A stretch of DNA of 64,000 bases from positions 1 to 64,000 of the forward strand of contig NZ_PVSS01000001.1 in the NCBI RefSeq assembly GCF_003025005.1, given 5' to 3'. This document shows positions 60,141-64,000 of the stretch, piece by piece. The notes under the pieces were generated by a model. That model did no database searches. It was not told where the DNA came from and saw nothing but the letters and a program-made list of their open reading frames with translations. Source of the DNA: Brumimicrobium mesophilum (GTDB lineage: Bacteria > Bacteroidota > Bacteroidia > Flavobacteriales_D > Crocinitomicaceae). Position numbers and translations under genes: made by a program. Each line of letters opens with the position of its first letter. Position 1 is the first letter of the stretch.

Positions 60141-61814
60141 ATGAAAGATAAACAACGCACAAAAGCACAAGAAGCCACACAAGCAATAGAACGTATTTAC
60201 ATAGCTATGCGACACTTATTTAACCGAGGTTTTTACAAACCAATGGGAATCTCTGGTCGAACTTTAAGAGAAGGTTTGCTCGCATTACAACCAGAAATTT
60301 ATGGCTCAATTGGAGAAGACAAGGTAGAATTGAGTGGATTATTATATGTTTTAGACCGTCTTCCGCACGGAATTGAAGAGTGTCCGATTGTGAACCTAAC
60401 AGGAGACGAGGGATATCAATTATCGAATATGAAGTCCATTATTCCGCCAAAGAGAAGAAGAAATTGCTACCGTATTGATAAAGATCAAATGAATGTTGAA
60501 ATCACACGAGGTCGTTCGGATATTTATGATATTCTAACTCACTTGACATTCTTGTTCATTGAATCACATAAGATTGCGAATAGAGTGGTGATTAACGATA
60601 AAGGAACTCTGACCAGCGAATGGTTAAAATTTGAAAAAGTGATTTTACAAGATGAAATTACGAATGATGAATTGGAGATTGCGATGTTCCACTGTGCAAA
60701 TATTTTAGGTCGAACATTTGAAGAAGTACTAGCAGTTCACAAAGCACTTGCCACCAAAGAAATGCCTAACAGATTGCTTAAAGTTATCTATTGGCTAGGG
60801 AAATTAGCAGTTGAAGAAGTATTAGAAATCAATAAACGAATTATTTTGTTTAGTCCAGTTCTGCGAGAAAGGACTGGTCACCACATGCATGGAGAACGCT
60901 GGGCTAACCGCATTAAACGAGAATTAGAAAAACAAGATTTATTGGATCGTCCAATTCATATCATCAGTGCTAATATGCACAGTGTAATGAATTATTTATT
61001 CAGTAAACAAACGGTTACGAGCAGTAAAGAAAAGCCCGTTAAAATAGAAGTTTTTGAAAGGTTAAGTCAGCCGGAAAATTCCAAAGAAAGAAAACAAATT
61101 AGCGATTTAGCAGCTGAACAAGGTATGACCTACCTTAAAGATGTTTCAGGAACTAACATAGATGTTCAAATCTTTGATTTAGCTAAAATAGATTTCGACA
61201 AAAGTTATTTATCAAAGGTTAATAAAGAAACAAACGCCGTATTAATTGTAATGGATTACGCATTTGGAGAACAAGCTTTCGAAACGATGGATGAGCTATT
61301 AAAGCCCTTCAAAAAAGCTAAAAATGGACCTGTGAATCTCAATGTTTCTTCGGTTTCTATTATGGGGAAGGCTGGAATATTGAAAGGTGGAAAAGGAGAC
61401 CTTATGATTCCTCAAGCACACGTTTTCGAAGGAACAACAGACAATTATCCATTTGAAAATGAAATCACCTTAGCTGATTTTGAAAACGAAGATATCGAAG
61501 TGAGTGATGGACACATGATTACAGTTTTGGGTACTTCCTTGCAAAACAGAGAAATGTTAAGTTATTTCAAGAAATCAACCTGGAAAGTTGTTGGATTAGA
61601 AATGGAAGGAGCACATTATCAAAAAGCGATTCAAGCCGCTTCAAAAATAAGAAACAGCATAAATTCTGATGTAAAAGTTAGGTATGCTTATTACGCTTCA
61701 GATAACCCATTGGAAACAGGAAGTACATTAGCTTCAGGAGGACTCGGTTTGACCGGTGTGAAACCAACTTATTTGATTACAGAGAAATTTTTGAAACAAA
61801 TCGTTCGACAATAG
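60141..61814 (+). CDS. Conserved Bacteroidota protein with nucleoside-phosphorylase-like C-terminus (probably DUF6909)
   Basis: A 557-residue cytoplasmic protein; the ATG at 60141 is used, since the upstream in-frame TTG (60132) adds nothing. The N-terminal 290 residues are helical and of unknown role (FKPMGISGRTLREGLL, HHMHGERWANRIKRELE). From about 360 the sequence resembles the nucleoside phosphorylase / MTA-SAH nucleosidase fold: SIMGKAGILKGGKGDLMIP (406-424), DGHMITV (about 456-462), GLEMEGAHYQKAI (485-497, like the VEME ribose-binding motif) and YYASDNP (517-523, like the catalytic SD segment). I believe it is the family named DUF6909. ahcY follows 201 bp downstream with its own promoter, hinting at S-adenosylhomocysteine or adenosine metabolism. 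Confidence 0.75.
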   Translation: MKDKQRTKAQEATQAIERIYIAMRHLFNRGFYKPMGISGRTLREGLLALQPEIYGSIGEDKVELSGLLYVLDRLPHGIEECPIVNLTGDEGYQLSNMKSIIPPKRRRNCYRIDKDQMNVEITRGRSDIYDILTHLTFLFIESHKIANRVVINDKGTLTSEWLKFEKVILQDEITNDELEIAMFHCANILGRTFEEVLAVHKALATKEMPNRLLKVIYWLGKLAVEEVLEINKRIILFSPVLRERTGHHMHGERWANRIKRELEKQDLLDRPIHIISANMHSVMNYLFSKQTVTSSKEKPVKIEVFERLSQPENSKERKQISDLAAEQGMTYLKDVSGTNIDVQIFDLAKIDFDKSYLSKVNKETNAVLIVMDYAFGEQAFETMDELLKPFKKAKNGPVNLNVSSVSIMGKAGILKGGKGDLMIPQAHVFEGTTDNYPFENEITLADFENEDIEVSDGHMITVLGTSLQNREMLSYFKKSTWKVVGLEMEGAHYQKAIQAASKIRNSINSDVKVRYAYYASDNPLETGSTLASGGLGLTGVKPTYLITEKFLKQIVRQ

Positions 61815-61882
61815 GGAATATTGAGGTTTGAGAAATTAGGGAAAGGCAGAATAACAAAAGTGAGGAGTAAAAAGAAGAATTT

Positions 61883-61902
61883 ATAGGTTATTGTATACCT
61901 AT
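61883..61902. promoter_or_regulatory. Dyad upstream of ahcY
   Basis: ATAGGT-N8-ACCTAT, a perfect 6+6 dyad lying 44 bp upstream of the ahcY -33 box and 68 bp after the preceding stop. No T-run follows, so an operator is as likely as a terminator. Its half-sites differ from the ATAC(C/G) dyads elsewhere, although spacer length is the same. Confidence 0.4.
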
Positions 61903-61946
61903 TAACGTTTCCATTTGACAATCCAAAACTTTAATTCCCAAATGGT

Positions 61947-61978
61947 TTTGATATTAACTTTTAATTTGCTTACTTTTG
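61947..61978 (+). promoter_or_regulatory. Promoter of ahcY
   Basis: -33 TTTG (61947-61950), 20-bp spacer, -7 TACTTTTG (61971-61978), then 37 bp to the ATG. A full match to the Bacteroidota consensus. Confidence 0.75.
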
Positions 61979-62015
61979 TATTCGATTTAAGAAAACATTT
62001 AGAAAATTAGAATAA

Positions 62016-63326
62016 ATGAGTGAAACAAAAGAACAATTGAAATACAAGGTTAAAGATATCAGCCTTGCAGATTACGGAAGAAAAGAAATTAGACTTGCCG
62101 AGGCAGATATGCCAGGATTAATGTCATTGCGTAAAGAATATGGTGCTGATAAACCATTAAAAGGTGCACGTATTGCAGGTTGTTTGCACATGACTATTCA
62201 GACAGCTGTTCTAATTGAAACATTAGTTGAATTAGGTGCAGATGTAACTTGGTCTTCTTGTAACATTTTCTCTACACAAGATCACGCAGCTGCTGCCATT
62301 GCTGCAGCAGGAATTCCAGTTTTCGCATGGAAAGGAATGAATGAAGAGGAATTTGACTGGTGTATTGAACAAACATTACACACTTTTAAAGATGGTCAAC
62401 CTTTAAATATGATTCTTGATGATGGTGGAGATTTAACGAACATGGTATTTGATCGTTTCCCAGAATTAACAAAAGACATTAAAGGACTTTCTGAAGAAAC
62501 GACTACAGGAGTTCACCGTTTATACGAAAGAAAGAAAAATGGTACTTTAGTAATGCCAGCAATCAACGTAAACGATTCAGTTACAAAATCTAAATTTGAC
62601 AACAAATACGGATGTAAAGAATCATTAGTTGATGCAATTCGTCGTGCTACTGATACAATGATGGCTGGTAAAGTTGTTGTTGTTTGTGGATACGGAGATG
62701 TTGGTAAAGGTTCTGCAGCTTCACTTAGAGGTGCTGGTGCACGTGTAATCGTTACTGAAATCGACCCAATTTGTGCGCTTCAAGCTGCAATGGATGGTTT
62801 CGAAGTTAAAAAATTGGATAGTGTTGTTGACCGTGTTGATATCGTTGTTACAACGACTGGAAACAAAGACATCGTTGTTGGTCGTCACTTCAAAAAAATG
62901 AAAGACAAAGTAATCGTTTGTAACATTGGCCACTTCGACAATGAAATCGACGTTGCTTGGTTAAACGAGAACGCTACAACAAAAGACGAAATTAAACCAC
63001 AAGTTGATTTATATGACTTAGATGGAAAAGATATCATTCTTTTAGCTGAAGGTCGTTTAGTAAACTTAGGTTGTGCTACAGGTCACCCATCATTCGTTAT
63101 GTCTAACTCTTTTGCTAACCAAACTTTGGCGCAAATGGAGCTTTGGAACAACACTGACAAATATGAAAACGATGTTTATATGTTGCCAAAACACCTTGAT
63201 GAGAAAGTTGCTGAATTGCACCTTGCGAAAATTGGTGTTGAGCTAGAAGAACTTTCTAAAGATCAAGCCGATTATATCGGAGTTGATGTTAAAGGGCCAT
63301 ATAAGCCAGAACATTACCGTTACTAG
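62016..63326 (+). CDS. ahcY: Adenosylhomocysteinase
   Basis: A 436-residue NAD-dependent enzyme splitting S-adenosylhomocysteine into adenosine and homocysteine, which keeps methylation reactions running. Seen in order: [62 protein letters not shown] with the conserved Lys/Asp, the Rossmann motif GYGDVGKG (225-232) and the C-terminal [15 protein letters not shown] ... YKPEHYRY, which is the canonical ending that reaches the neighbouring subunit. Codon use here is visibly richer in T-ending preferred codons than in the neighbours, fitting high expression. A strong promoter and a strong terminator frame it as a single-gene unit. Confidence 0.97.
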   Translation: MSETKEQLKYKVKDISLADYGRKEIRLAEADMPGLMSLRKEYGADKPLKGARIAGCLHMTIQTAVLIETLVELGADVTWSSCNIFSTQDHAAAAIAAAGIPVFAWKGMNEEEFDWCIEQTLHTFKDGQPLNMILDDGGDLTNMVFDRFPELTKDIKGLSEETTTGVHRLYERKKNGTLVMPAINVNDSVTKSKFDNKYGCKESLVDAIRRATDTMMAGKVVVVCGYGDVGKGSAASLRGAGARVIVTEIDPICALQAAMDGFEVKKLDSVVDRVDIVVTTTGNKDIVVGRHFKKMKDKVIVCNIGHFDNEIDVAWLNENATTKDEIKPQVDLYDLDGKDIILLAEGRLVNLGCATGHPSFVMSNSFANQTLAQMELWNNTDKYENDVYMLPKHLDEKVAELHLAKIGVELEELSKDQADYIGVDVKGPYKPEHYRY

Positions 63327-63493
63327 TCTTTTCTGTTTTTAAAGCTCAATAGCGGCGTTGCAATTAGTTTTGAAAATTAAACCTTCGACTGAGCCCAGTG
63401 CATCGCATTGACAAAAGTCAACTTATAATTTGAAAAACATACGAGCCTTGCTCTAGAGCTTCAAAAATCAGAAAATAGCATTATAGCATATTG

Positions 63494-63532
63494 AAAGAGT
63501 CTAAACAATTAAGTTTAGACTCTTTTTTTTTT
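63494..63532 (+). terminator. Intrinsic terminator of ahcY
   Basis: AAAGAGTCTAAAC (63494-63506) and GTTTAGACTCTTT (63513-63525) form a 13-bp stem with a 6-nt loop, and the T-run continues to 63532. Confidence 0.93.
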
Positions 63533-63655
63533 GGAAATTATTCTCCAGAAAAGATGATGTACCGTTTGCAAACCGTCCATATCTTTTCTATTCCAATCTT
63601 TTTGAAACGCCATGCATACCTAAATTGGGCAAGTATACCTCTTCAAAAAAAGGCC

Positions 63656-63685
63656 AAAAAAAAAGCCCCGACTAAAAGTCGAGGC
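63656..63685 (-). terminator. Intrinsic terminator of the L25/Ctc gene
   Basis: Read leftward: GCCTCGACT, loop TTT, AGTCGGGGC (plus 63665-63685; one G-U pair) followed by nine U (plus A-run 63656-63664). Confidence 0.88.
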
Positions 63686-63712
63686 CTTAAACATTTTAAA
63701 GTATATTGTTTG

Positions 63713-64000
63713 TTAATCTTCAGTCGATTCAGCAGCTTCTTCAGCTCCTTCTTCTTCTTCGTCATCATCTGTATCAACAGCACCACGAGACATTTTAACT
63801 GAAACTACAACAGCACTTTCATTTTCCAATGTTTTTACACCTGGCATATCGATATCTCTTACACGGATTGACTGACCAATACGAAGAGGTGTGATATCAA
63901 TTTCTACTTCATTTGGAAGATCTTTAGGAAGACCTTCTACTTTTAATGTACGGAAGATAGTCATTAAACGACCACCATTCAATACACCTTTAGAACGACC
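63713..64000 (-). CDS. rplY: Ribosomal protein L25/general stress protein Ctc, C-terminal part (5' end outside window)
   Basis: The last 95 residues of the long (Ctc-type) form of L25, a 5S-rRNA-binding large-subunit protein. The frame is open through base 64000 (reading GRSKGVLNGGRL), so the start lies beyond the window; an internal ATG near 63982 is not the start. The C-terminal TL5-like domain is seen (VEGLPKDLPNEVEIDITPLRIGQSIRVRDIDMPGVKTL), and the tail is highly acidic (DTDDDEEEEGAEEAAESTED), as usual in this family. A terminator lies 28 bp after the stop. Confidence 0.93.
   Translation of the reverse strand, partial: GRSKGVLNGGRLMTIFRTLKVEGLPKDLPNEVEIDITPLRIGQSIRVRDIDMPGVKTLENESAVVVSVKMSRGAVDTDDDEEEEGAEEAAESTED

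Larger units (their letters stand above)
63327..63712. other. Intergenic region with two terminators
   Basis: Besides the terminators at 63494-63532 and 63656-63685, these 386 bases hold a CGGCGTT...AGTTTTGAAAA segment near 63350-63378 that resembles one at about 18829-18858 downstream of msrB. No gene is apparent; an ORF of 103 codons (63491-63802) overlaps both terminators and is not credible. Confidence 0.55.

Noticed and set aside
63491-63802. 103-codon plus-strand frame downstream of ahcY
   Set aside because: It spans two strong terminator hairpins and overlaps the L25 gene antisense.
1-64000. CRISPR arrays, tRNA/rRNA genes, insertion sequences, prophage or toxin-antitoxin loci
   Set aside because: No regularly spaced repeats, no tRNA-like cloverleaf with GGTTCGA-type T arm in any gap, and no transposase, integrase or phage-like proteins were found.

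Overview
This 64 kb window looks like the chromosome of a free-living Bacteroidota bacterium, most probably order Flavobacteriales (something near Crocinitomicaceae is my guess). The evidence is low GC, promoters of the Bacteroidota type (TTG, about 19-20 bp, TAnnTTTG), TonB-dependent receptors, N-terminal lipoboxes on many exported proteins, an IPExxxVDY-family gene beside pyk, the asnS-rpoN gene pair, and imelysin/DUF4856/HTTM proteins. I see no phage, integrase, insertion sequence, CRISPR array, rRNA or tRNA. Most of the window is ordinary core genome, with about 55 genes and one gene cut at each edge.

Layout. 0-0.5 kb: the end-truncated gene of a secreted zinc-metallopeptidase-like protein. 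0.8-7 kb: a heavy-metal efflux operon (His-rich exported protein, a CzcA pump fused to its own TolC-like channel, CzcB adaptor lipoprotein). 7-12 kb: small unlinked genes (a lipoprotein, a zinc ribbon protein, DUF4287/DUF5655, DUF2459, DUF6265+YciI). 12-18.3 kb: a four-gene, probably iron-related operon read leftward (DUF4856 lipoprotein, imelysin-like lipoprotein, HTTM membrane protein, TonB receptor). 18.4-24 kb: msrB, ctaA, an aldehyde dehydrogenase, dxs. 24-31.4 kb: an NRDE protein, a plug-less outer-membrane barrel coupled to a 1030-residue TPR protein, and divergent ftsE. 31.4-37.8 kb: envelope glycosyltransferases, arsC, mlaEF-like transporter genes, sprT-like, manC. 38-44.5 kb: hflX and two adjacent amidohydrolase-like genes. 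44.5-49.6 kb: two tandem Glu-rich lipoproteins, a candidate structured RNA, sufS-sufE, a response regulator. 49.9-59.7 kb: a long leftward run from asnS and rpoN through an M48 lipoprotein, a cyclase-family protein and a glycoside hydrolase to pyk. 60-64 kb: a conserved protein with a nucleoside-phosphorylase-like C-terminus beside ahcY, then the end of the L25/Ctc gene.

The strongest new signal is regulatory. Two promoters about 10 kb apart, one driving the DUF4856-imelysin-HTTM-TonB operon and one driving a separate lipoprotein with the same N-terminal cysteine motif, share the same architecture: an 18-bp dyad ATAC(C/G)-N8-(G/C)GTAT, with a symmetric base change between copies, placed at the identical position against the -33 box. 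This points to a small regulon under one dimeric regulator. Other points worth following are the nucleosidase-like protein next to ahcY, a Flavo-1-like RNA upstream of sufS, a perfect 16-bp hairpin inside the iron operon, and a dispersed GCTTCGCTC/ACACAGAGG repeat family.
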